The notes beneath the pieces were generated by a model. The model worked only from the letters and a program-made list of their open reading frames with translations. It did not search any database and had not been told where the DNA came from. Below are positions 24,197 to 34,091 of a stretch of 43,800 bases of DNA, one piece after another; position 1 is the stretch's first letter, and the number at the start of each line of letters is the position of its first letter. Source of the DNA: Lachnospiraceae bacterium. Lineage in GTDB: Bacteria > Bacillota > Clostridia > Lachnospirales > Lachnospiraceae. The stretch is taken from assembly GCA_015057085.1 (NCBI GenBank), contig SVFB01000049.1, forward strand, positions 1 through 43,800, in the 5' to 3' direction. The translations under genes and the position numbers were made by a program.

Positions 24197-25963
24197 ATAA
24201 AAAAATATTGGAAAAAAATTTTTATCATTCTTGCTGCACTCGTACTTTGCAAAGGCCTTTCGACCACTGAGTCTGTGCGTGCAGATTATACGGGGCAGGC
24301 GCATGAATTTTATGAAAAATACGGTTCAGAGACCGTATTTTTCCCGACCGGTAAAACAGATGGGAAAATATATTTTGCAAGCCGTGGAGCTGCTGCTTCC
24401 AGCGGGACCAAATATAAGACCATCGGTTGGAAGATGGTGATCAGCAATACGTCCGGAACGGTGATGCAAAATTTGTATTTTAAGTTGGGCGGATCTTATT
24501 TGACACTGTCAAATTCCTCAAGAAAGGATGGTTATGTTTATAATTTATATAGTGTCAAACTTTCTACAATTTTATCCCGATTGAACCAAAAGGCTCTCGA
24601 ACAGTTTCAAAAGGGAAGTGCGATATTAAGATTAAATGCTTGTATGGTGGTCTCTCGAAATGGTGTTTTGTCCGGAAGTATGACTGATTCGGGACCTTCC
24701 GGAGGCCAGGTTTATACCACTTATGCCGGAATTGTATCAGCGGCAGATTGGTCATCAAGTTCTGTTGAGACTTTGAAGTCTTATTTCGGAAAAGAAGTGA
24801 CCGGATTGTTTTTTAAAGTAAAAGTTGGAAAAGGCAAAGGAATCGATGAAGTCTCGGGAGCCGGGACCTATGTGTATGGCACGAAAGTGACAATCAAGGC
24901 TACCTGCGCAACCGGATATGTGTTCTCTAAATGGACAGGGCCATCGACACAGACGAAACAATCTTATTCTTTTTACGTAAATCAAAACTGTAGCTGGATT
25001 GCATATGCCACGCCAATGAAGATTACTGTGACATATTATCGCAATCATTCCAATACGGATACTACGCGAAAAGCAGATACATTTGTCTATGCAAAAACCG
25101 GTCAAAAGTTGCTGGCTCCATCCTGGACAAAGACCGGATATACCTTGTCCGGATGGGCGCTTGAACGGGATTCAAACAAAGCAAATTACAGTCTGAATGC
25201 AGAAGTGAAATCATCATGGATTGTAAAGTATTATGAGGCCGTCAATCTCTATGCGGTATGGAAGCCGAATACATATACCCTTCGATTTTTTGGTCCCTCG
25301 AAGGATGGAAAAACGCAGGTGATTTGTTCGACAATCAAACTGGTTTGGGGAGATACATTTGTATTTCCAAAATCTCCGGGCGAACAGAATGATTTTGCAG
25401 GATGGCGGTGTGATTCAGGAAAGACATATTCGGCCGGAACTCAGGAAAGCGTGAAAAATATAGCCACAGGAGCAGGCGTTGCCAATACAAATCAGGCGGT
25501 AATTGATTTCTATGCCCTATGGGATTCGAAGCCCTTGATAGAAGCTGAGAATTTATATTTTCCTTTGGAAGATGCGCAATCCGGAAAGTTGACAGAAACT
25601 TATTTGGCGACTTATTTCCGCGCAACGGATAAACAAGACGGAGTGATTTCTTATGGGATTCATGGAACGAATCGGTTTGTCATCGAAAATTATAAGCAGT
25701 TGAACTTAAAAAAGATGAAGGATCGTGATGTTGCAGAATTGGTCCTATATGCAAAGGACAGTGATGGGAATGAAGTGCGCAAGAATATAACGCTTACAGT
25801 GGTGGATACTGCTATGGAGACACCCGAAAAAGTAACGGTACGTTTTGTGGATGGCAGATTCTCGCAGGAGGATTATTATTTGCCGGCCGATTCAAAGTGG
25901 CTAAATCATCCGGATTATCGCAGTTTGCTGGAGACGGCTACAAAAAAAGAGGAAATACCATGA
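24197..25963 (+). CDS. Secreted InlB-repeat / Ig-like protein with an ATA start
   Basis: A 588-residue exported protein, probably the adhesin or tip protein of the pilus operon. The frame opens with Lys-rich residues, a hydrophobic core (IFIILAALVL) and a likely signal-peptidase site after VRA near residue 29. A unique region (about 30-190) is followed by an InlB-type repeat (about 190-280), two further repeats with YTLSGWA and NDFAGWR motifs ending in LYAVW and FYALW (about 280-430), and a C-terminal Ig-like domain. No LPXTG anchor is present. The start codon is unusual: GGAGGG at 24185-24190 points to ATA 24197 (or ATT 24194). No ATG, GTG or TTG lies in frame before GTG 24275, which would remove the signal peptide. 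Confidence 0.7.
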   Translation: MKKYWKKIFIILAALVLCKGLSTTESVRADYTGQAHEFYEKYGSETVFFPTGKTDGKIYFASRGAAASSGTKYKTIGWKMVISNTSGTVMQNLYFKLGGSYLTLSNSSRKDGYVYNLYSVKLSTILSRLNQKALEQFQKGSAILRLNACMVVSRNGVLSGSMTDSGPSGGQVYTTYAGIVSAADWSSSSVETLKSYFGKEVTGLFFKVKVGKGKGIDEVSGAGTYVYGTKVTIKATCATGYVFSKWTGPSTQTKQSYSFYVNQNCSWIAYATPMKITVTYYRNHSNTDTTRKADTFVYAKTGQKLLAPSWTKTGYTLSGWALERDSNKANYSLNAEVKSSWIVKYYEAVNLYAVWKPNTYTLRFFGPSKDGKTQVICSTIKLVWGDTFVFPKSPGEQNDFAGWRCDSGKTYSAGTQESVKNIATGAGVANTNQAVIDFYALWDSKPLIEAENLYFPLEDAQSGKLTETYLATYFRATDKQDGVISYGIHGTNRFVIENYKQLNLKKMKDRDVAELVLYAKDSDGNEVRKNITLTVVDTAMETPEKVTVRFVDGRFSQEDYYLPADSKWLNHPDYRSLLETATKKEEIP

Positions 25964-25976
25964 TGGTATTTCCTCT
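25942..25976 (-). terminator. guaB terminator overlapping the end of the pilus operon
   Basis: AGAGGAAATACCA (25948-25960) and TGGTATTTCCTCT (25964-25976) form a perfect 13-bp stem with a TGA loop. The seven A residues before it give a T-run on the minus strand, so it terminates guaB. The stop codon of the InlB-repeat gene (25961-25963) is the loop itself. Confidence 0.88.
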
Positions 25977-25997
25977 GGATTTTCGTAAATGAGAATC

Positions 25998-27473
<1,476 letters not shown>

Positions 27474-27495
27474 TTATGTAATATATAAAATTCTA

Positions 27496-27532
27496 TTTGC
27501 TATACGATAGCAAAATCTTTTTGCGGTGTCAA
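27496..27532 (-). promoter_or_regulatory. guaB promoter with overlapping palindrome
   Basis: On the minus strand TTGACA (27527-27532) and TATCGT (27504-27509) are separated by 17 bp. A perfect palindrome, TTTGCTAT-ACG-ATAGCAAA (27496-27514), covers the -10 box and would be a suitable operator. No guanine riboswitch signature was seen in the short leader. Confidence 0.65.
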
Positions 27533-27543
27533 TCGCAAAAACA

Positions 27544-27572
27544 TTTAAAAGTCGTATCAATTATGGTAAAAT
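27544..27572 (+). promoter_or_regulatory. Promoter for the rsmF gene group
   Basis: TTTAAA (27544-27549) and TAAAAT (27567-27572) are separated by 17 bp. TGG before the -10 makes it an extended -10 promoter. It diverges from the guaB promoter and lies 39 bp before the ATG. Confidence 0.6.
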
Positions 27573-27610
27573 GACTAGGCAATTTTGCAAAAAAATTGAG
27601 GGATTGATTT

Positions 27611-28948
27611 ATGACTTTACCACGTGAATTTATTGAACATATGAAACTAATTTTAGGTAATGAGGCGGATGAATTTTTCGCAATCTATGACATGCCGGAG
27701 GTGCATGGGCTTCGTTTTCGAAATGCTTATGCAAAAGAACAGATTCTAGACAAGGAAAACATGGGGCATGACCTGGGAATTGAAGATGAAGTCCCTTGGT
27801 CGTCGCTTTCGTATTATTATAGGGCAGATGCACGCCCGGGACTAAATCCGCTTCATGAGATGGGAATCTATTATATTCAGGAACCGTCAGCGATGGGACC
27901 GGCGGCTTTGCTACATCCGAATCCGGGGGAGCGCGTCTTGGATTTGTGCGCAGCACCCGGCGGAAAAACCACGGAGCTTGCGACTTATTTAGATGGCAAG
28001 GGGCTTTTGGTTGCAAATGAGATTCATCCGGCGAGGGCGAAGATTTTAGCATCCAATGTGGAACGCATGGGAATTGCGAATGCTCTTGTTTTAAATGAAG
28101 ATACATCAAAACTCAGGGAGGTATTTCCTGCATTTTTCCATAGAATTCTGGTGGATGCACCTTGCTCCGGAGAAGGAATGTTTCGCAAAAATCCGGAAGC
28201 AATCGCTCAATGGAGCATGGAGAATGTGCAAATCTGCGCCCAGAGACAGGCGATGATTTTGGATAATGCAGCTGCGATGCTGATGCCGGGAGGTACTTTG
28301 GTTTATTCTACCTGCACCTTTGCAAAGGAAGAAAATGAAGATACCATAAATGATTTTTTGAAATCACATCCTGAATTTTCTATAATAGAAGAAAAGAGAT
28401 TCTGGCCTCACAAGGAAAAGGGTGAAGGGCACTTTATGGCACTGCTTCAAAAAGAAGGCCGTTTGTCTGATTCCCAAATGCCGTCCCACGCAGGCGGATT
28501 GGACCGCGCAAAGGAAAAGATATTCCTTGCCTTTTTGGAGGATTTATTTACTTCGGATTATGTGGATTGGTTTTTGAAGGCGCGAGATAATCGCGGATTG
28601 TTGAGTTTTAAGGATCGCATATATTTGGCGCCGCCGGAATGCCCTGAGTTGAAGGGATTAAAGGTGATGCGCGCCGGACTCGAACTCGGCGAATTTAAAA
28701 AGGATCGCTTTGAACCGGCGCATGCCTGGGCACTGAGTGTGTTGCCAATGCAAGCCAAAAGAAGCATTGTTCTTGAAACGGAACAAGAGGCACTTTCCTA
28801 TCTAAGAGGAGAGGCGAAAACAGGATTAGAACTGCAAAAGCAGGATTTGGGCTGGACAGTGGTTTCGTATAAAGGTTTTTCGATGGGCTGGGGCAAAGCC
28901 AGTGGAAATCAAGTGAAAAATCACTATCCAAAGGGGCTGCGTCGTTGA
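27611..28948 (+). CDS. rsmF: RsmB/NOP-family rRNA m5C methyltransferase (RsmF-like)
   Basis: A 445-residue SAM-dependent RNA cytosine-C5 methyltransferase. An N-terminal RNA-binding region (LPREFIEHMKLILG) precedes the Rossmann core with the SAM motif VLDLCAAPGGKTTELA near residue 115. The two catalytic cysteines are in VDAPCSGEGMFRKNP and YSTCTF, the arrangement of the NOL1/NOP2/Sun family. A C-terminal PUA-like extension from about residue 300 places it with RsmF/YebU rather than RsmB. The target is probably an rRNA cytosine; the exact position cannot be read from sequence. GAGGGATTG lies upstream of the ATG. It is followed by another RNA methyltransferase gene 29 bp later. Confidence 0.88.
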   Translation: MTLPREFIEHMKLILGNEADEFFAIYDMPEVHGLRFRNAYAKEQILDKENMGHDLGIEDEVPWSSLSYYYRADARPGLNPLHEMGIYYIQEPSAMGPAALLHPNPGERVLDLCAAPGGKTTELATYLDGKGLLVANEIHPARAKILASNVERMGIANALVLNEDTSKLREVFPAFFHRILVDAPCSGEGMFRKNPEAIAQWSMENVQICAQRQAMILDNAAAMLMPGGTLVYSTCTFAKEENEDTINDFLKSHPEFSIIEEKRFWPHKEKGEGHFMALLQKEGRLSDSQMPSHAGGLDRAKEKIFLAFLEDLFTSDYVDWFLKARDNRGLLSFKDRIYLAPPECPELKGLKVMRAGLELGEFKKDRFEPAHAWALSVLPMQAKRSIVLETEQEALSYLRGEAKTGLELQKQDLGWTVVSYKGFSMGWGKASGNQVKNHYPKGLRR

Positions 28949-28977
28949 CTTTACTGACTTTATAGGGTACTTTAATA

Positions 28978-29688
28978 ATGGAAATAATCGCAATAATTCA
29001 TACGGATTTCCCGGATAAATTTGGGATTCCCAGACAGAGCGGTTTGGTCTCTTCTCTTAGGGCTGAGATTGTATTTGAACCGAAGTTTCGCAATCCTGAT
29101 GCAATCCGAGGAATCGAAGAATATTCATATTTATGGTTGATTTGGAATTTTTCTAAAGCAAAGCAGGATCACTTTGTGGCGACAGTCGCACCTCCGCGCC
29201 TTGGAGGCAAGGAGAAAAAAGGTGTCTTTGCAACCAGATCGCCTTTTCGACCGAATTCACTGGGACTTTCTTCCGTTCGATTGGAAGAGGTTTATCTGGA
29301 TGAAAATCGCGGGCCCGTTTTGGTGGTGTCGGGAGCGGATTTGCTCGATGGAACGCCTATCTATGATATCAAACCATATTTGGCTTATACGGATTCGCAT
29401 CCTGATGCGAAAGGCAGTTTTGGCGAAGTTCATAAAGAGGACCGAATCGACGTGAATTTTCCGCAGGAATTGTTGGAGCGTCTTCCGGAGGACAAGCGTA
29501 CAGCCGCATTTGATGTGTTGGCGCAGGATCCGCGCGCTTCCTACAATAAAAAGCCGGATTATATTTATGGACTTAGTTTTGCCGGATATGATTTGCGCTT
29601 TACGGTTTCGCAGAATCAGTTGAATGTTTGTGATGTGGTAAAGATCGACTCAAACTTTTCTCATGTGAAAGGTGTAAAAGGAAGGTAA
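28978..29688 (+). CDS. trmO: tRNA (adenine-N6)-methyltransferase TrmO
   Basis: A 236-residue protein of the TsaA/UPF0066 family. Members use SAM to methylate the t6A37 of tRNA-Thr. The hallmark segment KGVFATRSPFRPNSLGLSSV lies near residue 80, and GADLLDGTPIYDIKPYLAY follows, both diagnostic. The beta-barrel SAM-binding domain is complete, and the C-terminal extension (FDVLAQDPRASYNKKPD) is of the usual type. The ribosome site is weak (AGGG at long distance), which suggests coupling to the upstream gene. The next gene starts 2 bases after the stop. Confidence 0.92.
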   Translation: MEIIAIIHTDFPDKFGIPRQSGLVSSLRAEIVFEPKFRNPDAIRGIEEYSYLWLIWNFSKAKQDHFVATVAPPRLGGKEKKGVFATRSPFRPNSLGLSSVRLEEVYLDENRGPVLVVSGADLLDGTPIYDIKPYLAYTDSHPDAKGSFGEVHKEDRIDVNFPQELLERLPEDKRTAAFDVLAQDPRASYNKKPDYIYGLSFAGYDLRFTVSQNQLNVCDVVKIDSNFSHVKGVKGR

Positions 29689-29689
29689 T

Positions 29690-31387
29690 ATGCCAAAATT
29701 ACAAAAGACTACAATTCATAATTGTATCATTGCATTCTTGTTAGTGGTAGTATTTGCCATCTTTATGGTGACTTTGGTTCGCTTTGCGCGGCCATATGAA
29801 GACTGGGATTATGGCTTGCAGGATATTGATTCCGGGTGGACAATCATCGATAAACACGATGAGCTTGAGAATGTAACATTAAGCGAATTAAAACTTGCAG
29901 AACAGGATGTGGGCGATGAAATCTATATGTCGCGGATTTTGCCGACAGAAGAGGTTTCGAATCCCGTTCTTTATCTATATTCGATTCATTGCTATATGAA
30001 GGTTTATCTCGACGGAGAATTAATCTTTGAACTTGGATATCATAGCGATGATGAGAAACGGATGCCGGGCTATGGCCTTAATGAAATCGGACTTCCGACA
30101 GGCTATGGCGGAAAATTGCTGGAAGTTTATTTTGTGGCAGCAGAAAGTATTCATGATGAAGGTCTGCAGAGACCTAGCATTATGAGTGGCACATATAGTT
30201 CGCAGTTTATATTTGCTCATAACTGGTTTAATATTATCATGTGTGCGATGCTGACAACTTATGGATTTGTCGGAATGATTTTGGCGGTTTATCTGACCAT
30301 TCGTAACAGAGAATTTTTAAAAGTATTTTGGCTGGCAGCTTTTACAATGTCAACCGGCCTTTGGTCCATGTGCAACAATGATACGCTTTCCATGTTTGTG
30401 CTTGGTGTAAGTGATAAATCCTATATTGAATACGGTTCATTTTTCTTTATGGGAATTCCGTTGCTTTTGTATTTCAAAGATCGGGTTATGCAGAAGGAAA
30501 TGCCGCTATGGATTAAGATTTATTTCTGGACAATCACAGGTATCCAGATTGTTTTATATATGGGAACGCATATCCTTCATTATACGGATATTGCGCATTT
30601 CCCGAAGTTTGTGCTTGCGCAGCATGTGCTATTGGTTGGAATATTATTATTCCTGCTTCTGCTTTGGTTTACAATTTGGAAGACATATCGTAAAGTGCAA
30701 TACAGGCTGGTTGTGGGATTTGGTCTGGCAGGTGTATTAGCGCTGTTTGAGATGACTCGATACAATCTCTTAAAATATACGGTCGGATTTTCGGGAAACA
30801 GATTTTCAAGTCATCTTGCCATCGGAGTCGTGATTATAGTCATAACTTTATTTTATGATTTCGCGAATAAGATTCTGGGTGCGTTAAAGCGCGATACCAG
30901 AAATCAATTGCTTCAGCAATTGGCATATAAGGATGATCTGACAGGTCTTGCAAATCGCAGAAGTTGCGAGGAAAAATTAAATGAATTAGAACAGACCGGT
31001 GAAGTTTATGCACTGGTAAATATGGATATGAACCTGCTAAAAGCAATCAATGATACCTTTGGACATCAGGCCGGAGACCGTGCGCTAAGAGCCTTTGCTA
31101 AGGTGCTATGTGATGTTTTTCCACCGGAGGCTTTGGTTTGCAGAACCGGTGGAGATGAATTCGCAGTCATTCTTCCGGGGTTTGATCGGGATCAAACGAA
31201 AAAGATTGTGCAGGAAATGAATGAAGAGATGGAACGCAGAAATACGCAGTGTAATGATGAGATTACACTTTCTGCAGCCTATGGATGTGCTTACAGTGAT
31301 GAGAGTAGCAACCCTCATGCCGTATATAAAATAGCGGACCAGAGAATGTATGCATGCAAAAAAGAAATGCATATGGGCCGTCAGTAG
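29690..31387 (+). CDS. Membrane-bound diguanylate cyclase (GGDEF)
   Basis: A 565-residue signalling protein. One N-terminal helix (about 10-32) leads to an extracellular beta-rich sensor domain (about 35-180). A block of seven predicted transmembrane helices (about 183-395) follows, the 7TMR-DISM-like layout. The C-terminal GGDEF domain has intact catalytic signatures: DDLTGLANRRSCEEKL, a NDTFGHQAGD segment and GGDEF itself at residues 487-491. It should therefore make cyclic di-GMP. The inhibitory RxxD site five residues before GGDEF is absent (PPEA there), so feedback control of the usual type is unlikely. Ligand unknown. The start ATG follows the trmO stop by one base. Confidence 0.9.
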   Translation: MPKLQKTTIHNCIIAFLLVVVFAIFMVTLVRFARPYEDWDYGLQDIDSGWTIIDKHDELENVTLSELKLAEQDVGDEIYMSRILPTEEVSNPVLYLYSIHCYMKVYLDGELIFELGYHSDDEKRMPGYGLNEIGLPTGYGGKLLEVYFVAAESIHDEGLQRPSIMSGTYSSQFIFAHNWFNIIMCAMLTTYGFVGMILAVYLTIRNREFLKVFWLAAFTMSTGLWSMCNNDTLSMFVLGVSDKSYIEYGSFFFMGIPLLLYFKDRVMQKEMPLWIKIYFWTITGIQIVLYMGTHILHYTDIAHFPKFVLAQHVLLVGILLFLLLLWFTIWKTYRKVQYRLVVGFGLAGVLALFEMTRYNLLKYTVGFSGNRFSSHLAIGVVIIVITLFYDFANKILGALKRDTRNQLLQQLAYKDDLTGLANRRSCEEKLNELEQTGEVYALVNMDMNLLKAINDTFGHQAGDRALRAFAKVLCDVFPPEALVCRTGGDEFAVILPGFDRDQTKKIVQEMNEEMERRNTQCNDEITLSAAYGCAYSDESSNPHAVYKIADQRMYACKKEMHMGRQ

Positions 31388-31408
31388 AGAAAGGATGGAT
31401 TTTTGAAA

Positions 31409-31933
31409 ATGAGTAAAGTAGAGGATTATATCACAACGATTCCGGACTTCCCTGAACCGGGAATTATGTTTCGTGATATTACCAGTGTTGTGCAGGATGC
31501 AGAAGGCCTTAAGCTTGCAATCGACGAGATGGTGAAATTGTTGGACGGATTGGATTTTGATGTAATCGCAGGAGCAGAATCCCGTGGATTTATTTTCGGT
31601 ATGCCAATTGCTTACCTTTTACATAAGCCATTTGTTTTGATTAGAAAAGCAGGAAAGCTTCCTCGCGAGACAGTATCCAAAACTTATGATTTAGAGTATG
31701 GCACTGCAACCATCGAGATCCATAAGGATGCCATTCAACCTGGACAAAAGGTGGTATTGGTTGACGATTTGATTGCAACCGGCGGTACAATGAAAGCAGC
31801 TGCTGAATTGATCGAAGAACTTGGCGGAGAGGTCGTGAAGGCAATCTTTTTGATGGAACTTGCAGGATTAAAGGGAAGAGAAGCCTTAAAGGGATATGAT
31901 GTCGCTTCTGTTGTGAGTTACGAAGGTAAGTAA
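31409..31933 (+). CDS. apt: Adenine phosphoribosyltransferase
   Basis: A 174-residue purine salvage enzyme that joins adenine and PRPP to form AMP. The N-terminal YITTIPDFPEPGIMFRDITS is diagnostic of Apt. The PRPP-binding motif VVLVDDLIATGGTM lies around residues 118-131, and the AGAESRGFIFG loop binds the base. Length is normal. Start: ATG 31409 gives the family-typical length, but TTG 31403 is better placed behind AAGGATGG, so a two-residue longer protein is possible. It shares one base with the start of the TetR-type gene. The substrate is adenine such as that released by MtnN, encoded 25 kb upstream. Confidence 0.96.
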   Translation: MSKVEDYITTIPDFPEPGIMFRDITSVVQDAEGLKLAIDEMVKLLDGLDFDVIAGAESRGFIFGMPIAYLLHKPFVLIRKAGKLPRETVSKTYDLEYGTATIEIHKDAIQPGQKVVLVDDLIATGGTMKAAAELIEELGGEVVKAIFLMELAGLKGREALKGYDVASVVSYEGK

Positions 31934-32469
31934 TGGGAGAATTTATTAATTATAAGATTACTACATCTGATGCAATCTTAGAGAAAGCATTTGCAATTGC
32001 CAGAAGGGACGGAATCGATGGATTGACAGTTCGAAAGCTTGCAAAGGAATGCAAGATTGCTGTGGGCTCTGTATATAATTATTTTCCGAACAAAGATGCG
32101 GTGGTATCCGCCTGCAGAAGTTTGTTTTGGAGAGAGGTATTAAAGGATCAGGAGAAACTGATTCGACCGGGGATGCGGTTTACGGATTTTTTGACACAAT
32201 ATTATGCGTTCCTTTCCGTGCGTTTGTCCAAGGACGATAATAGCTGGCTTGGGGTCATGGATCATCAGACAATGCGAGATATGCAAAATTTGTTTGGGGA
32301 AGTATTGGCACAGGATGACCGCATTAGCGGATCTATCTGGAATCTGGAATTGACACCGGATAATTTTACAGAACATGTATGCGCAAATCTGTGGGCCTTG
32401 TTGCAGGCCGGAGAGCGTGATTGCAGATTTTATATCTATTTGCTGGAACATCTGCTCTACGAAAGATAG
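31933..32469 (+). CDS. TetR-family transcriptional regulator
   Basis: A 178-residue regulator. The N-terminal DNA-binding domain is clear: the segment from ILEKAFAIARRDGIDGLTVR to KECKIAVGSVYNYFPNKDAV includes the TetR helix-turn-helix and the conserved Tyr-x-Tyr-Phe. The C-terminal ligand-binding half (residues 65-178) is all-helical and not diagnostic. The start ATG overlaps the apt stop by one base (TAATG), so it is translated with apt. Its targets might include the PAP2 phosphatase gene 38 bp downstream, but no operator palindrome was identified there. Confidence 0.87.
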   Translation: MGEFINYKITTSDAILEKAFAIARRDGIDGLTVRKLAKECKIAVGSVYNYFPNKDAVVSACRSLFWREVLKDQEKLIRPGMRFTDFLTQYYAFLSVRLSKDDNSWLGVMDHQTMRDMQNLFGEVLAQDDRISGSIWNLELTPDNFTEHVCANLWALLQAGERDCRFYIYLLEHLLYER

Positions 32470-32507
32470 ATTATGATTAAGTCTGCAAGCTTCAGAAAGG
32501 GAACTTC

Positions 32508-33005
32508 ATGGAACTGTTTTATGTGAGTATGGTGGAATGGTTTGCTGCCCATAAGAAAATCACAGCCGTAATTCGCTGGATGAACAAAATCGTTACGATT
32601 TTGGTTATGCTATCCTATCCTGCATTGCTGATTTATTTGCTGATTACTAAGAGTTCGCTTTTGTATCGCGCGATTGTAGTGCCATTAGACGGGTTTATCA
32701 TACTATCGGTATTTCGATATTTTGTCAATCGGAAGCGGCCGTATGAATTGTATGAAATCAAACCTCTAATCGAAAAAGACACGAAGGGAAAATCATTTCC
32801 GAGCAGACATGTATTCAGTGCAGTGGCAATCGCTGCAACCTTTTGGCTCTGGTCACCATTTCCGGTGCTGGGCGTTGTGATAGCAGCGCTGTCTGTACTT
32901 TTGGCAGCAGTACGCGTGATGATGGGTGTACACTTTATCAGTGATGTCTGCGCAGGCATCATATGTGGAGTGGCATGCGGACTCATCGGATATGTACTTT
33001 TATAA
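32508..33005 (+). CDS. PAP2-type membrane phosphatase
   Basis: A 165-residue integral membrane phosphatase of the type 2 phosphatidic acid phosphatase superfamily. All three catalytic signatures are present. Lys-Arg-Pro occurs in NRKRPYELYE, PSRH in GKSFPSRHVFS near residue 105, and RVMMGVHFISDV provides the final Arg, His and Asp. About five transmembrane helices surround them. Likely substrates are undecaprenyl pyrophosphate or a lipid phosphate; sequence alone does not decide. AAAGGG precedes the ATG. A terminator follows within the convergent AraC gene. Confidence 0.88.
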   Translation: MELFYVSMVEWFAAHKKITAVIRWMNKIVTILVMLSYPALLIYLLITKSSLLYRAIVVPLDGFIILSVFRYFVNRKRPYELYEIKPLIEKDTKGKSFPSRHVFSAVAIAATFWLWSPFPVLGVVIAALSVLLAAVRVMMGVHFISDVCAGIICGVACGLIGYVLL

Positions 33006-33020
33006 GTGAATACGAAATGA

Positions 33021-33899
33021 TTAGGATGACATCTTGCGATACTCGCGAGGTGTCATTTTGTATTTGTTCTTAAAGCTGCGGTTAAAGTAGGACAGGTTGG
33101 AAAAGCCTGCTTCTTCGGATACCGCAAGCACGGATTCGTCGGAACTTTGCAGCATGCGTGCAGCCATCGTCAAACGATAATCCTTGAGATAGTCGATGAA
33201 CGAAGTACCCATTGCTTCTTTGAAATAGCGCATAAAATGAGATTCCGAAAAACCTGCGACAGCAGCCACGTCAGCGATGGAGAGATGCTCTCTGTAATTG
33301 TTTTCCACGTATTTTAGAACGATTCTCATTTTCTCTAAAGTCTTCTTGTTCGAAGACTCATTTCCGAAATTCTTACAGCGATTGTCCAATATAAATAGCA
33401 ATTCAAACAATTTGCTCTTGATAAAAAATTCAAAGCCCTGAGGACGCGTCTTCATGATTTCATCGCAGGAATCCACGCAGTGAGCGATGTCCTCATAATA
33501 CGGATAGACAGGCGTATAATGCGTCGGCACATGAATGAGTCCGGATAACAGACCGGATAAGAAGTCGCTGATTCTGGAATCATCTTTTTTTGAAATCAGC
33601 AAATCAGGGGAGAAAAGAATATTCTCGTATTCCATTGTTTCACCGGGTTGCTGCTCGATGGAATGTAATTGTCCCGGACGAACCAAAATCAAATCTTTCC
33701 CGGAAACATAATAGCTGCGAAAGTCTACTGTGACAATTCCGGTTCCCTTTTTGATATAGATGATTTCCATTTCGTCATGCCAGTGAAGCGGCACTTCGGT
33801 GAAATCTAAAGGGATAGAGCAAAGGTATGTGTTATATGGAAAGTCCGCAAGGGAGTGATCCTTATTCTCTTGATAGTTTTCGTATTCGACAATGTTCAT
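33021..33899 (-). CDS. AraC-family transcriptional regulator
   Basis: A 292-residue regulator with an N-terminal cupin sensor (HWHDEMEIIYIKKGTGIVTV) and a C-terminal double helix-turn-helix (HLSIADVAAVAGFSESHFMR, then SVLAVSEEAGFSNLSYFNRS and a TPREYR end). This arrangement is typical of sugar-responsive AraC proteins. Start: ATG at 33899 has GGAG 7 bases upstream; the longer in-frame extension to 34076 runs through the promoter. It diverges from glgP, so it may control that gene or an unlinked sugar-use system. Confidence 0.88.
   Translation of the reverse strand: MNIVEYENYQENKDHSLADFPYNTYLCSIPLDFTEVPLHWHDEMEIIYIKKGTGIVTVDFRSYYVSGKDLILVRPGQLHSIEQQPGETMEYENILFSPDLLISKKDDSRISDFLSGLLSGLIHVPTHYTPVYPYYEDIAHCVDSCDEIMKTRPQGFEFFIKSKLFELLFILDNRCKNFGNESSNKKTLEKMRIVLKYVENNYREHLSIADVAAVAGFSESHFMRYFKEAMGTSFIDYLKDYRLTMAARMLQSSDESVLAVSEEAGFSNLSYFNRSFKNKYKMTPREYRKMSS
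33026..33060 (+). terminator. Terminator after the PAP2 gene, inside the AraC coding end
   Basis: ATGACATCTTGCG pairs with CGCGAGGTGTCAT around ATACT, with three G-U pairs, followed by a short T-run (TTTT). It overlaps the last codons of the convergent AraC gene. Confidence 0.5.
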
Positions 33900-33973
33900 G
33901 AAAATGCTCCAAGTGGTAGAATAATGCCAATAAAATACAACGAAATTGTTTTTGGTAACGTTTTTGTGATAGG

Positions 33974-34003
33974 ATTGTACCATTATTTGATGAAATATTG
34001 CAA
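33974..34003 (-). promoter_or_regulatory. Promoter of the AraC gene
   Basis: On the minus strand TTGCAA (33998-34003) and TACAAT (33974-33979) are separated by 18 bp, with TGG before the -10. The start of transcription near 33967 lies 68 bases before the ATG at 33899. I could not identify a convincing glgP promoter in the same gap. Confidence 0.6.
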
Positions 34004-34091
34004 GTATTGAACAAAAAACTGTGAAATAATTGAGACATAACGAGGACGTAAACAATGTATTCTTAATGGGACACAAAAAAAGGAGAAGATT

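Noticed and set aside
33900-34076. Longer AraC-type protein
   Set aside because: The extra residues cross a TTGCAA/TACAAT promoter and the ribosome site fits ATG 33899.
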